A DNA stretch of 48,000 nucleotides. It comes from Planctomycetota bacterium (GTDB lineage Bacteria; Planctomycetota; SZUA-567; H5-PLA8). The stretch lies in assembly GCA_023150555.1 (NCBI GenBank), contig JAKLKQ010000053.1, positions 1 to 48,000 on the forward strand. Direction: 5' to 3'. Numbering within the stretch: position 1 is the first letter of the stretch; every line of letters begins with the position of its first letter. This document shows, piece after piece, positions 15,814 to 22,945 of the stretch. Under the pieces are notes generated by a model. It was not told the DNA's origin. It saw only the letters and a list, made by a program, of their open reading frames with translations, and made no database searches. Both the position numbers and the translations under genes were made by a program.

Positions 15814-16390
15814 CACCTACGTCCTCCTGGTCCGCGTTCGCACGATCGGACCTGTTGTCGGGCGCGTCGGGCCGGTCCGAGACTGGAATGGCGGCAATCT
15901 CGGCCATGATCTCGGCCGCATCTACCGGAGAGATCGGTTGCAAGAAGAGCAAGAGCAGGTCGCTTGACGGCAGGAGCCTTTCGTTGTTGATCTCAAGCAG
16001 TCTCGCGGCGCCCTTCTGCCCGTTCAAAAATCGGATAAGGCGTCCGAGGCGCCGAGGATCAAACCCGACGGCCAGGAGACCGGCATCCCGAATATCGCGA
16101 ATACGAAACGCGCCCCAGAACGACGCCAAGGCGCACAAGACCAACACCACGAGTTCCGGCGTCATCCTCATACGCCTGCGAAGGTGCGCCAGCGCGATCC
16201 ACGATGGCGACCTACGCAAGCGGGAGTAATAGGCTTGGATTGCGGCTTCCGCGTCCCTATTGCGCGGTTCACAGCGTATGGCAAGGCCGCGAAGCCGGTA
16301 GAGTTGCTGGAGGAGCTGCAAGCCATCGCTCCAGCACTCTCCGTCCGACTTGTACGGTCGAGCTTCGGTTCCGCGTTCGCCATCAGGCAT
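15803..16390 (-). CDS. Unknown protein of the inner integrase module
   Basis: A 195-residue protein with no family I recognise. The N-terminal third is polar and charged. The middle has a helical, hydrophobic stretch (MTPELVVLVLCALASFWGAF) then an Arg-rich region (GFDPRRLGRLIRFLNGQ) and a Leu-rich segment (SDLLLLFLQPI). The tail is acidic (DRANADQEDVGDEL). It overlaps the excisionase-like gene by 11 bp, which indicates one transcription unit. The single hydrophobic segment could be a membrane helix or the core of a helical domain. A role in element maintenance is only a guess from position. Confidence 0.55.
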   Translation of the reverse strand: MPDGERGTEARPYKSDGECWSDGLQLLQQLYRLRGLAIRCEPRNRDAEAAIQAYYSRLRRSPSWIALAHLRRRMRMTPELVVLVLCALASFWGAFRIRDIRDAGLLAVGFDPRRLGRLIRFLNGQKGAARLLEINNERLLPSSDLLLLFLQPISPVDAAEIMAEIAAIPVSDRPDAPDNRSDRANADQEDVGDEL

Positions 16391-16434
16391 GGCCGGAGCG
16401 CCCCTCCTCTATCATTGCATCGTGAATGACGGCG

Positions 16435-17142
16435 TTAGATGACGGCGAGCTGACGCGCCCTGATGAAATACGCGTGCCAGCGCGCCGGGTACAGCACGCA
16501 GTGCGGCCGGCCGGCGTGCTCGATCACATCGAAGCAGCAGCCGATGCGCGCCAGGATGTTCACGTTCTCGCAGTAGCGAGTCCTGCGGGGAGTATTGCCT
16601 ACGCGTAGGGTGCCGACGACTTCCTCGAAGTTCCCGACCCAACGGCCGCGCTGAAAGCGGTCGGAGTTATTGACGACGCGGCGGGCGCGACGATTGCCTC
16701 GGGCAGCCCGGTTGCGCCATTCGCGCGTGCGGCGCCGGCAGTGTTCTCGGTATGAGTCTTCCTGCTTCACCACCGCGATCAACTCGTCCACAGGTATAAG
16801 CATGGACTGTAGGAGTTCTTTAGCCTGGGCAGCGTCGGGGCTGGCCGCGAAGGTGCGGAACCGGGCGTCCTGCGTCGCGAGCCCGGTCAGTACCGCCATG
16901 ACCTTGAGCGTGGTCGTGTAGAGCGAGTTTTGCCAGCCGTAGCCGACGTACCCGGGGGCGAGATTGATGTTCGCCAACGTCTTGTCGTCGTCGTCGGTCG
17001 CGTCGCTCAGGACCTGCACGGTCGGCTCAGCCTGCGCCGGCAGCTCCGGTGCGTCCGCCTGTCCTTTGGCAGCGAGTTCATGCCGGAGGCGAACAATCTC
17101 GCGCTCCAGCTCCTGCATGCGGCAGCTATGATCGATGCTCAC
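16435..17142 (-). CDS. Unknown coiled-coil-start protein in the island
   Basis: A 235-residue protein. It opens with a short coiled coil (MQELEREIVRLRHELAAK), followed by an acidic linker, a helical middle, and a strongly basic region (HCRRRTREWRNRAARGNRRARRVV). It ends in a Cys/His-bearing block (ENVNILARIGCCFDVIEHAGRPHCVL) that could bind a metal. GTG at 17142 is chosen because GAGAGGGG precedes it; an in-frame ATG at 17226 adds 28 unconserved-looking residues. It shares direction with the inner module and has a candidate promoter about 200 bp upstream. The basic middle suggests nucleic-acid contact, but I cannot name a family. Confidence 0.5.
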   Translation of the reverse strand: MSIDHSCRMQELEREIVRLRHELAAKGQADAPELPAQAEPTVQVLSDATDDDDKTLANINLAPGYVGYGWQNSLYTTTLKVMAVLTGLATQDARFRTFAASPDAAQAKELLQSMLIPVDELIAVVKQEDSYREHCRRRTREWRNRAARGNRRARRVVNNSDRFQRGRWVGNFEEVVGTLRVGNTPRRTRYCENVNILARIGCCFDVIEHAGRPHCVLYPARWHAYFIRARQLAVI

Positions 17143-17347
17143 GGCAGCACCCCTCTCCCGGCCTTGAACCGGGTAATGGCGGCGCAGAGGTGACTGGGGG
17201 TGCGCGATCCAGCATGGCGAGGCCATGCCCCCTGGACGGACAGTTCCGTCAGGGTAAAAGGACTTCAGATCGTCGCGCGCCAGCCTGCTGGCCGCACGGT
17301 TTAGCGGCGGGCGGGTGTTACAGCACTCGCTCGCCGCGCTTTACGGT

Positions 17348-17375
17348 AATATATAACGAACGTAATCTATTGCAA
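17348..17375 (-). promoter_or_regulatory. Candidate sigma-70 promoter for the inner module
   Basis: On the minus strand TTGCAA (17370-17375) is followed after 16 bp by TATATT (17348-17353) in an otherwise GC-rich area. It points at the unknown gene starting at 17142 and through it toward the excisionase-like and integrase genes. Confidence 0.4.
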
Positions 17376-17409
17376 GTGGAATTCCGTGGAATCTTGTGGC
17401 TTCACCGCA

Positions 17410-17634
17410 CTATTGTTTTCGGCGCCCGCCCTTCTGCGGCGGACGGCCGGGCGGGCTGCTAGTCTCTACATAGTCTTTCACGTTTTCAGGAAGAGTGACC
17501 CACATATTTCCGATACGCCATGCTTTAAGCTTTCCTTTCGCGGCAAGCAGGCAGAGGTACTTGGGGTGGAAGCCAAACTTTTTCGCAACTTGTGATAGCG
17601 AGACAAGTTTTTCCGGATCCACCAACTCCGCCAT
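17410..17634 (-). CDS. Small helix-turn-helix protein (excisionase-like)
   Basis: A 74-residue DNA-binding protein. LVSLSQVAKKFGFHPKYLCLLAAKGKLKAWRIGNMWVT is the fold of a MerR/excisionase-type winged HTH (helices about 10-35, wing after that), with a basic Pro/Gly tail. ATG at 17634 is six bases after AAGGAG; the longer frame from 17667 has no such site. It lies 78 bp downstream of the outer integrase in the same direction, the usual position for a recombination directionality factor, so it probably pairs with that enzyme. Confidence 0.65.
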   Translation of the reverse strand: MAELVDPEKLVSLSQVAKKFGFHPKYLCLLAAKGKLKAWRIGNMWVTLPENVKDYVETSSPPGRPPQKGGRRKQ

Positions 17635-17712
17635 ACCCATCTCCTTGGATATGGCCGGTATCGTCATGTTCTGGCGGCAACTTCATGCCGGTGTTGTTGG
17701 CGGGGTGCAGCC

Positions 17713-19239
17713 TTATCCCCGGCGTCGTGACTTGGCTGTTTTGGGCATGCCCTTTCGGGCGGCCTGCCGGACAAGCTCCCGCGATTCGGTGTAGAACAGG
17801 CGGCCTACTTGGGCGGAATGGCCGCCCGTCGAATCTATGAGGTCGCCAAGGCCGGCTTTCCTCATTTCGGTCTCCCACCAGTGCCGCAGGGCGTATGCCC
17901 TGTGCTTTTCCGGAATCTCATGCCCGACGGCACCCACGAACGCGGTTGAGAACTCGTCAGATTCCATTTTCTCCCGCCAGCAATTTCCCAGCGGATTCGG
18001 GAAAACCCACTCGGAATGCTTGGCCTGTTTCTTGAATTTTCGCAGTACCGGCCAGATTTCAGGGAAGGGGGGAATGCTGCGCCGGCCCTTGTGGGTCTTC
18101 GAGTTCGGGCGGAAGGCAGGGTCGGGGTGCAGCTCGATGATGCGGGCCTTCTCGTCCACGTCCGACCATTTGAGCGTGGCGGCCTCGCTTAGCCTTGCGC
18201 CTGCATAGCCCATCACCGCAATAAGCGCACGCCAGTAGAGCGGGATGGCATTATTGCCTACGTAATCGTTTGGATCGAGGAGGGCGACGCCTTTCCGGTC
18301 GATGCGCTTCTTGGCGAGCGTTGTGGTCGAGGGAACCGGCAGAACCTCGCACGGGTTCGTGGCCAGCCCAAGCCCGTCATGCTGTTTCGGCAGGCAAATG
18401 AACTTGCAGAAGCGCTTGAACTCCCTTGTCGTGTACGCGCGCTCCGTGTCGCCGATGCGCGGCAATGCGTCGATCACCGAGGTGACTTTGCCCGAAGTCA
18501 GGTCCGCCCACGTCCTCTTGGGTCCGATGGCCTGGATTACCTTGTTCACCCTATGAAGAATTCTATCCCGCGTGTTTGACTTGAGGTGCCTCGAAAAGTG
18601 CTCGTAGGCAACCTCCAAAGTTATGGCCCGCTCCGCGTCGGTCCTGTTGCCGAGCGCGCGCTGCAGCTCCTCCACTTGGCGCTGGAGGGCGGCCTTTCCC
18701 TTTCGCTCGCGGGCCAAAGTTGTCCGGAGGTCGTGTACATTCTTGAGAAGCGCAGCAACGGCCTGCTGCTTTGGCGAATAGTTTACGACCTGCTTGCCAT
18801 TTGCACCGGTCAGGGTCAGGCGGCGCTTGTCGTCGTAGAAGTCGAAGGATTTGGCGATCTTCTCAAAATCCGTCATCTTGCCGTCTGGCGTCACGAGAAA
18901 CTTCTGCGTGACTTTGGCTGACGACAGCGGACCGGGGAGGGCTTCGTCCGTGACGTCATCAGGTTCTTTCACTACCTCCGCAATCTTGTTGAAGTAGACT
19001 GTTAGCAGTTGGGGATCGACGTCAGGCGCTTCCTCTCGGGTAAATGGCGCGGCAGCCATGAGCTTTCGAGCATCTTCGAGGAGTTTGCCTTGCGCCGTGG
19101 GGGACAACCTGATCATGCCGAGGCGACAGATGGCACCCCTGCCATTCTCATCCATCACAACAGGGTGGCAAAACCAAAGGACCTTGGAGTCTGCGTGGAT
19201 CTTGTATCTTTTGGGTTCCGATCGTAGTGATCTCAGCAT
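17713..19239 (-). CDS. Tyrosine recombinase of the tRNA-Leu island
   Basis: A 508-residue phage-type integrase with its N-terminus 121 bp from the tRNA-Leu gene. Catalytic features: Arg in GYAGARLSEAATLKWSD (R349), YALRHWWETEM (R452), His in GGHSAQVG (H473) and the nucleophile in RLFYTES (Y483). A coiled coil (LRTTLARERKGKAALQRQVEELQ, about 171-193) precedes the core-binding domain. It is longer than most integrases, with about 200 N-terminal residues before that domain. Its location beside the intact tRNA and the displaced half-tRNA at the other end make it the likely enzyme for this island. It is unrelated at a glance to the inner integrase except for the catalytic residues. Confidence 0.87.
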   Translation of the reverse strand: MLRSLRSEPKRYKIHADSKVLWFCHPVVMDENGRGAICRLGMIRLSPTAQGKLLEDARKLMAAAPFTREEAPDVDPQLLTVYFNKIAEVVKEPDDVTDEALPGPLSSAKVTQKFLVTPDGKMTDFEKIAKSFDFYDDKRRLTLTGANGKQVVNYSPKQQAVAALLKNVHDLRTTLARERKGKAALQRQVEELQRALGNRTDAERAITLEVAYEHFSRHLKSNTRDRILHRVNKVIQAIGPKRTWADLTSGKVTSVIDALPRIGDTERAYTTREFKRFCKFICLPKQHDGLGLATNPCEVLPVPSTTTLAKKRIDRKGVALLDPNDYVGNNAIPLYWRALIAVMGYAGARLSEAATLKWSDVDEKARIIELHPDPAFRPNSKTHKGRRSIPPFPEIWPVLRKFKKQAKHSEWVFPNPLGNCWREKMESDEFSTAFVGAVGHEIPEKHRAYALRHWWETEMRKAGLGDLIDSTGGHSAQVGRLFYTESRELVRQAARKGMPKTAKSRRRG

Positions 19240-19278
19240 GGTTGCTCTATTCTGGTTGTGCCGGCAATTACGGGTTCA

Positions 19279-19325
19279 GTTTACAGGTTGGTTAACAAGG
19301 AATCAAGTTTTTGATACCTTACAGG
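19279..19325 (+). repeat. Arm-type repeat cluster at the tRNA end of the island
   Basis: GTTTACAGG (19279-19287), GGTTAACAAGG (19290-19300), TTTTTGAT (19309-19316) and CCTTACAGG (19317-19325) lie between the integrase start and the tRNA. GTTTACAGG and the T-rich word also occur beyond the distal half-tRNA (1967-1995), as do TGTAAGTC and TGCCATAA (here 19339-19357). They are candidate integrase arm sites. Confidence 0.45.
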
Positions 19326-19340
19326 AGACGAAATTAATGT
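19311..19340 (+). promoter_or_regulatory. Candidate promoter of tRNA-Leu supplied by the island
   Basis: TTGATA (19311-19316) and TAATGT (19335-19340) are separated by 18 bp and place a start a few bases before the tRNA at 19361. The -10 is weak. The segment lies on the island side of the junction, so after integration the tRNA would be transcribed from an imported promoter. Confidence 0.3.
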
Positions 19341-19360
19341 AAGTCGTTGTGCCATAAGGC

Positions 19361-19449
19361 GCCGGAGTGGCGGAATTGGCAGACGCAGTGGATTCAAAAT
19401 CCACCGAGGCTCACCCCTCATGAGGGTTCAAGTCCCTCCTCCGGCACCA
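19361..19449 (+). tRNA. tRNA-Leu (anticodon CAA)
   Basis: A complete class-II tRNA of 89 nt. The acceptor stem is GCCGGAG/CTCCGGC. The anticodon stem GTGGA/TCCAC encloses loop TTCAAAA, giving anticodon CAA (decodes UUG). A long variable arm is present. The T-arm is GAGGG-TTCAAGT-CCCTC. The CCA end is encoded (19447-19449). Its first 42 bases are duplicated at 1879-1920, marking it as the attachment site of the island. Spurious open frames across it should be ignored. Confidence 0.95.
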
Positions 19450-19650
19450 AGCTTTTTCGCACGCATTCCGAGCCAACCCTGTACGCCGCTAGGATCCTCA
19501 AGGCGCGGTTGGTTATTAGGTTGATGATTGGGTGTTGCGCAAACTCCATATGTAAAGGAGGCGGCGAAAAGGGTTTCAGGGCAGGGTTTGAGGCGGGCGG
19601 CGAGTCTGGTCCTTTTTCGAGCCTCAAGGTGCGCGAGATTGAAAATGACG

Positions 19651-19678
19651 TTGACGCCGCACATGTGCTCGGTACATT
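19651..19678 (+). promoter_or_regulatory. Promoter of the ribosomal-protein operon
   Basis: TTGACG (19651-19656) and TACATT (19673-19678) are spaced by 16 bp, the best sigma-70-like match between the tRNA and rplD. A start near 19685 would give a leader of about 270 nt, which contains the nested stem structure at 19774-19857. Confidence 0.5.
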
Positions 19679-19773
19679 TACGAACCCTGTGGGGGTTTTG
19701 GGTCGCAAGCCTCTAGAGCTCGAAAGCGGGCGAAACCCGTAACGTCAGAGCTCAAGGCAGCTCGTAACTCCAG

Positions 19774-19857
19774 GGAGTCGAAGGCCAAAGAGGCTTTGTC
19801 CGGCGCAGAAGTGGACTCGGTGCCCGGACTGGGGGAGCCTCCTTCGCCTTCGACTCC
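19774..19857 (+). promoter_or_regulatory. Nested three-helix RNA leader upstream of rplD
   Basis: Three perfect complementary pairs nest inside one another. P1 is GGAGTCGAAGG (19774-19784) with CCTTCGACTCC (19847-19857). P2 is GAGGCT (19790-19795) with AGCCTC (19836-19841). P3 is GTCCGG (19798-19803) with CCGGAC (19824-19829), capped by a 20-nt loop. A competing small hairpin CAAAG-AGG-CTTTG (19786-19798) overlaps P2/P3, so two states are possible. It lies about 100 nt before rplD, where ribosomal operons often carry autoregulatory leaders (L4 controls the S10 operon in enterobacteria). The ligand is unknown. Confidence 0.5.
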
Positions 19858-19958
19858 TTTGTTATGCCCGCGTTTTTGCGCGCGCGTGAATTGATTTCCG
19901 CGGACAGCCACGGAAGAGCGCAACGGATCGAAGCACCAGAGACGGAAAAGAGCGAGCG

Positions 19959-20585
19959 ATGGAACTGGACGTCTACAACGAGCAGGGCAAGAAGGTCGGC
20001 AGCGTCTCGATCGACGAGAAGGTGCTGGGCGAGAAGGTGCGCCGCAAGCTCCTTCACCAGGCGATCGTGAACTACCAGGCCAACCGCCGGCTCGGCACGC
20101 ATCAGACCAAGACCAAGGGCGACCGTGCCGGAGCGCGCAAGAAGCCCTGGGCGCAGAAGCACACCGGCCGCGCCCGCGCCGGCGACAGGCGTTCGCCGCT
20201 GTGGCGCAAGGGCGGCATTACCTTCGGCCCGCATCCCCGCGACTACCGCCAGAACATGCCCGTCCGGATGCGCCGCGAAGCCCTGAAGTCCGCGCTGCTC
20301 AGCAAGATCCTCGACAAGCAAGTGAAGGTCCTCGACACCCTCGACTACGAAACGCCCAAGACCAAACGCTTCGCCGATACGATGAAGGCCCTGGGCCTGA
20401 AGGGCACGTCCTGTCTGGTCGCCCTCGCCGAGCCCAAGGAACAGACGGTAAAATCGATTCGCAACATTGACCGCTGCTTCGTAGTCCCCGCCCGAAACCT
20501 CAACGCGTACGACGTCCTCCGGCACAAGAACCTCGTCATTACCCAGTCGACCGCCGAGAACATCAAGGAAGTGGTGCACGCATGA
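19959..20585 (+). CDS. rplD: Ribosomal protein L4
   Basis: A 208-residue L4. The conserved loop reaching into the exit tunnel is visible as GTHQTKTKGDRAGARKKPWAQKHTGRARAG (about 47-76), followed by GGITFGPHPRDY. It is the first gene of this ribosomal cluster; rpsJ and rplC, which normally precede it, are not in the window. Its stop overlaps the rplW start (ATGA at 20582-20585). L4 is the classical autoregulator of the S10 operon, relevant to the leader upstream. Confidence 0.95.
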   Translation: MELDVYNEQGKKVGSVSIDEKVLGEKVRRKLLHQAIVNYQANRRLGTHQTKTKGDRAGARKKPWAQKHTGRARAGDRRSPLWRKGGITFGPHPRDYRQNMPVRMRREALKSALLSKILDKQVKVLDTLDYETPKTKRFADTMKALGLKGTSCLVALAEPKEQTVKSIRNIDRCFVVPARNLNAYDVLRHKNLVITQSTAENIKEVVHA

Positions 20586-20932
20586 GCCGCAATCGCGCGA
20601 CGAAGATCCTCAAGGATCCCTACGACGTCCTGATCCGCCCGGTGCTGACCGAGAAGAGCCACCTCATGCTCGCGGCCGACGCCGAAGGCGCGAAGACCGA
20701 GCAGGCGCGGTACACCTTCGAGGTCCACATGAAGGCCACGAAGGTCCAGATTCGCAACGCCATCGAAGGCGTCTTCGGCGTGAAGGTCGAGTCCGTGAAC
20801 ACGGTCATCGTCAAGCCGCGCAAGAAGACCTTCCGCATGGCCACCGGCGTGGGAGGCACGGGCTTCACCCGCCAGCGCAAGAAGGCGATCATCCGCCTGG
20901 CGAAGGGGAGCAAGACGATCGAGCTGGTCTAA
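20582..20932 (+). CDS. rplW: Ribosomal protein L23
   Basis: A 116-residue large-subunit protein at the tunnel exit. Conserved segments are DVLIRPVLTEKSHLML and YTFEVHMKATKVQIRNAIEGVFGVKVESVNT, then the basic loop KPRKKTFRMATGVG. It is about 15-20 residues longer than the shortest family members, because of an insertion with ADAEGAKTEQ. It is coupled to rplD by overlapping codons and followed by lepB, not rplB. Confidence 0.94.
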   Translation: MSRNRATKILKDPYDVLIRPVLTEKSHLMLAADAEGAKTEQARYTFEVHMKATKVQIRNAIEGVFGVKVESVNTVIVKPRKKTFRMATGVGGTGFTRQRKKAIIRLAKGSKTIELV

Positions 20933-20953
20933 GGCCGCACGCGGAGGACGCCC

Positions 20954-21646
20954 ATGGAGGGCGCTAGCGACGAACCGGGGGCCGGACTGGAAGGCCGCAC
21001 GATCGTCGAGCAGGTAAAGCAGGAAGGCGCCGCCGCGCAGGCTGCGGAAGGCAAAGGAAAGGACAAGGAACCGTCGGAGCCGGTGATCAAGGAGTGGATC
21101 GGCCTGCTGGTGCGCGCCGGACTCTGGGCCCTGGTGATTTATCTGTTCATCTTCCAGGTCTCGGTGGTCAAGGGCGACTCGATGCAGCCGAACTTCGAGA
21201 CCGGCGACCGGCTGTTGATCGACAAGGTCGTGTACCGCTTCCGGGATCCGCAGCCGGGCGACGTGGTGGTCTTCGAAGCGATGGTCGAGGAGAACGGCAA
21301 ACACCTTTTCCGCGATTACGTGAAGCGCATCATCGCGGGACCGGAATCGGTGGTGGCCATTCACGACAACGCCGTATTCGTGAACGGCGAGAAACTGCAG
21401 GAGACGTGGACGCACGAGGACTTCGGGAGGTCGTTCGAGACGGGTCCCGAATCTGCGATGCGCAGGACGTACAAGGTTCCGCCGGGACGCTACTTCGTAC
21501 TGGGCGACCAGCGCGGGAACTCGCAGGACAGCCGGGAAAGCGATCAGAGGCCCGGAACGGGCAAGATCGGATACGTGCCGTCGGGACAGATCAAGGGGAA
21601 GGTGCGGTGGCGCTTTTGGCCGCCGGAACGCTGGACCTGGTACTGA
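20954..21646 (+). CDS. lepB: Signal peptidase I inserted in the ribosomal operon
   Basis: A 230-residue leader peptidase. A polar N-terminal region of about 45 residues is followed by one membrane helix (LLVRAGLWALVIYLFIF, about 51-67). The catalytic Ser is in GDSMQP (S76) and the general-base Lys in DYVKRIIAG (K124). The late box FVLGDQRGNSQDSRE is also typical (usually GDNR.NS.DSR). It removes signal peptides from exported proteins. It is 21 bp after rplW and 79 bp before rplB on the same strand, so it should be co-transcribed with ribosomal genes. The usual operon has rplW directly followed by rplB, so this is an insertion. Confidence 0.93.
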   Translation: MEGASDEPGAGLEGRTIVEQVKQEGAAAQAAEGKGKDKEPSEPVIKEWIGLLVRAGLWALVIYLFIFQVSVVKGDSMQPNFETGDRLLIDKVVYRFRDPQPGDVVVFEAMVEENGKHLFRDYVKRIIAGPESVVAIHDNAVFVNGEKLQETWTHEDFGRSFETGPESAMRRTYKVPPGRYFVLGDQRGNSQDSRESDQRPGTGKIGYVPSGQIKGKVRWRFWPPERWTWY

Positions 21647-21725
21647 TCGACGGATGACGGGACGTTCGCGATGTGCGCGGGCGCCCAAGGAAGCAAGAGC
21701 CGCAAGAACGGAAGAGAGCGACACG

Positions 21726-22571
21726 ATGCCGCTGCGATTCTACAAACCGACCACCGCTGGGCGCCGCGGCGCCTCGGTGATCGACTACAAGGCGGTCCTG
21801 ACCACCGACCGCCCCGAGAGAAGCCTGATCGAGGCCTTGCCTTGCACCGGCGGGCGCAACAGCCACGGCCGCCTGACCAACCGCGCCATGGCCGGCAGCG
21901 GTGTGCGCCAGTACCGCAAGATCGACTTCAAGCGCAACAAGGACGGCGTTCCGGCCAAGGTCGCCACTATCGAGTACGACCCGATCCGCACCGCCTTCAT
22001 CGCTCTGCTGCACTACGCCGACGGCGAGAAGCGCTACATCCTCGCGCCCAAGGACCTGAAGGTCGGCATGACCGTCCAGAGTGGAGAGCAGGTCGAGCCG
22101 GACCTCGGCAACGCCATGCCCCTGGCCCACATGCCCCTGGGCGTGGTGATCCACAACATCGAGTTGCAGCCCGGCGCCGGCGCCAAGCTGGTGCGCGCGG
22201 CCGGCGGCGAAGCTCGCCTGCTGGCGAAGGAAGGCAACGAGGCCCACATCGTGCTGCCCTCCGGCGAGATGCGCAAGGTGCCCATCCAGTGCCGCGCTAC
22301 CGTCGGGCAGGTCGGCAACCTCGACAACCAGAACGTGGTGCTCGGCAAGGCCGGCCGCACCTGGCACATGCTCAAGCGCCGGCCCACCGGCCGCGGCATG
22401 GCCAAGAACCCGGTCGACCATCCCATGGGCGGCGGCGCGGCGCGGCGCAAGGGCCACATTCCGCAGTCGCCGACGGGCGTGCTGGCCAAGGGCGGCAAGA
22501 CTCGCAAGCCTAAGGCCCGCACCAATAACCAGATCATCCGCCGCCGCAAGACCCGGAACGACGCCGGCTAG
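21726..22571 (+). CDS. rplB: Ribosomal protein L2
   Basis: A 281-residue L2 beginning MPLRFYKPTTAGRR. It contains the RNA-binding OB/SH3 domains and the C-terminal block NPVDHPMGGGAARRKGHIP with its essential His. ATG at 21726 matches the family N-terminus; an in-frame start at 21654 only adds Arg-rich leader. It is needed for peptidyl-transferase centre assembly and subunit association. It sits between lepB and rpsS. Confidence 0.96.
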   Translation: MPLRFYKPTTAGRRGASVIDYKAVLTTDRPERSLIEALPCTGGRNSHGRLTNRAMAGSGVRQYRKIDFKRNKDGVPAKVATIEYDPIRTAFIALLHYADGEKRYILAPKDLKVGMTVQSGEQVEPDLGNAMPLAHMPLGVVIHNIELQPGAGAKLVRAAGGEARLLAKEGNEAHIVLPSGEMRKVPIQCRATVGQVGNLDNQNVVLGKAGRTWHMLKRRPTGRGMAKNPVDHPMGGGAARRKGHIPQSPTGVLAKGGKTRKPKARTNNQIIRRRKTRNDAG

Positions 22572-22608
22572 CGGCTAGCGAAAGCGAAAAGGAACGAGGT
22601 TCGAACCG

Positions 22609-22896
22609 ATGTCGCGCTCAAGAAAGAAAGGCCCGTTCGTGGACCCCAAGCTTCTCAAGAAGGTCGAGAAGCAGAAGGAAGCCGGCGGCCGCGAGCCCCT
22701 CAAGACGTGGGCCCGCGCCTGTACGATCGTCCCAGAGTTCGTGGGACACACCTTCATGGTGCACAACGGCAAGGCGTTCGTGAAGGTCCTCGTCACCGAG
22801 GACTACGTCGGGCACAAGCTCGGGGAGTTCGCGCCGACCCGCATCTTCCGCGCACACTCCGGGCCGACCAAGGCCGCTGGCGAGACCAAGACGTAA
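22609..22896 (+). CDS. rpsS: Ribosomal protein S19
   Basis: A 95-residue small-subunit head protein. MSRSRKKGPFVDPKLLKKV, then TWARACTIVPEFVGHTFMVHNGKAFVKV and GHKLGEFAPTRIFRAHSG are diagnostic. Length is normal. ATG 22609 follows rplB by 37 bp. It has no C-terminal basic tail, unlike several of its neighbours. Confidence 0.96.
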   Translation: MSRSRKKGPFVDPKLLKKVEKQKEAGGREPLKTWARACTIVPEFVGHTFMVHNGKAFVKVLVTEDYVGHKLGEFAPTRIFRAHSGPTKAAGETKT

Positions 22897-22945
22897 GGCA
22901 ACCGCGCCCCTGAACGGGCGCAGGCGAATCGGAAAGCGACGAACG

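Larger units (their letters stand above)
1876..19402. mobile_element. Genomic island in tRNA-Leu carrying sulfur and chromate genes
   Basis: The island is bounded by the partial tRNA copy at 1876-1920 and the intact tRNA-Leu at 19361-19449. A tyrosine recombinase (17713-19239) sits just inside the tRNA end and reads away from it. Short direct repeats (GTTTACAGG, TGTAAGTC, TGCCATAA) occur inside both ends. The cargo is a sigma-54-type regulator with a cysK/porin/sulfate-ABC operon and a chromate operon. An inner recombinase module and a helicase scrap suggest layered insertions. No conjugation or replication genes are recognisable, so it may be an integrative element mobilised in trans or already stranded. 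Confidence 0.65.

Noticed and set aside
19347..19742. 131-residue frame starting over tRNA-Leu
   Set aside because: The opening EWRNWQTQWIQNPP is the translation of the tRNA itself, a known annotation artefact.
20345..21724. 459-residue minus-strand frame across rplD, rplW and lepB
   Set aside because: Antisense of three genes with diagnostic motifs.
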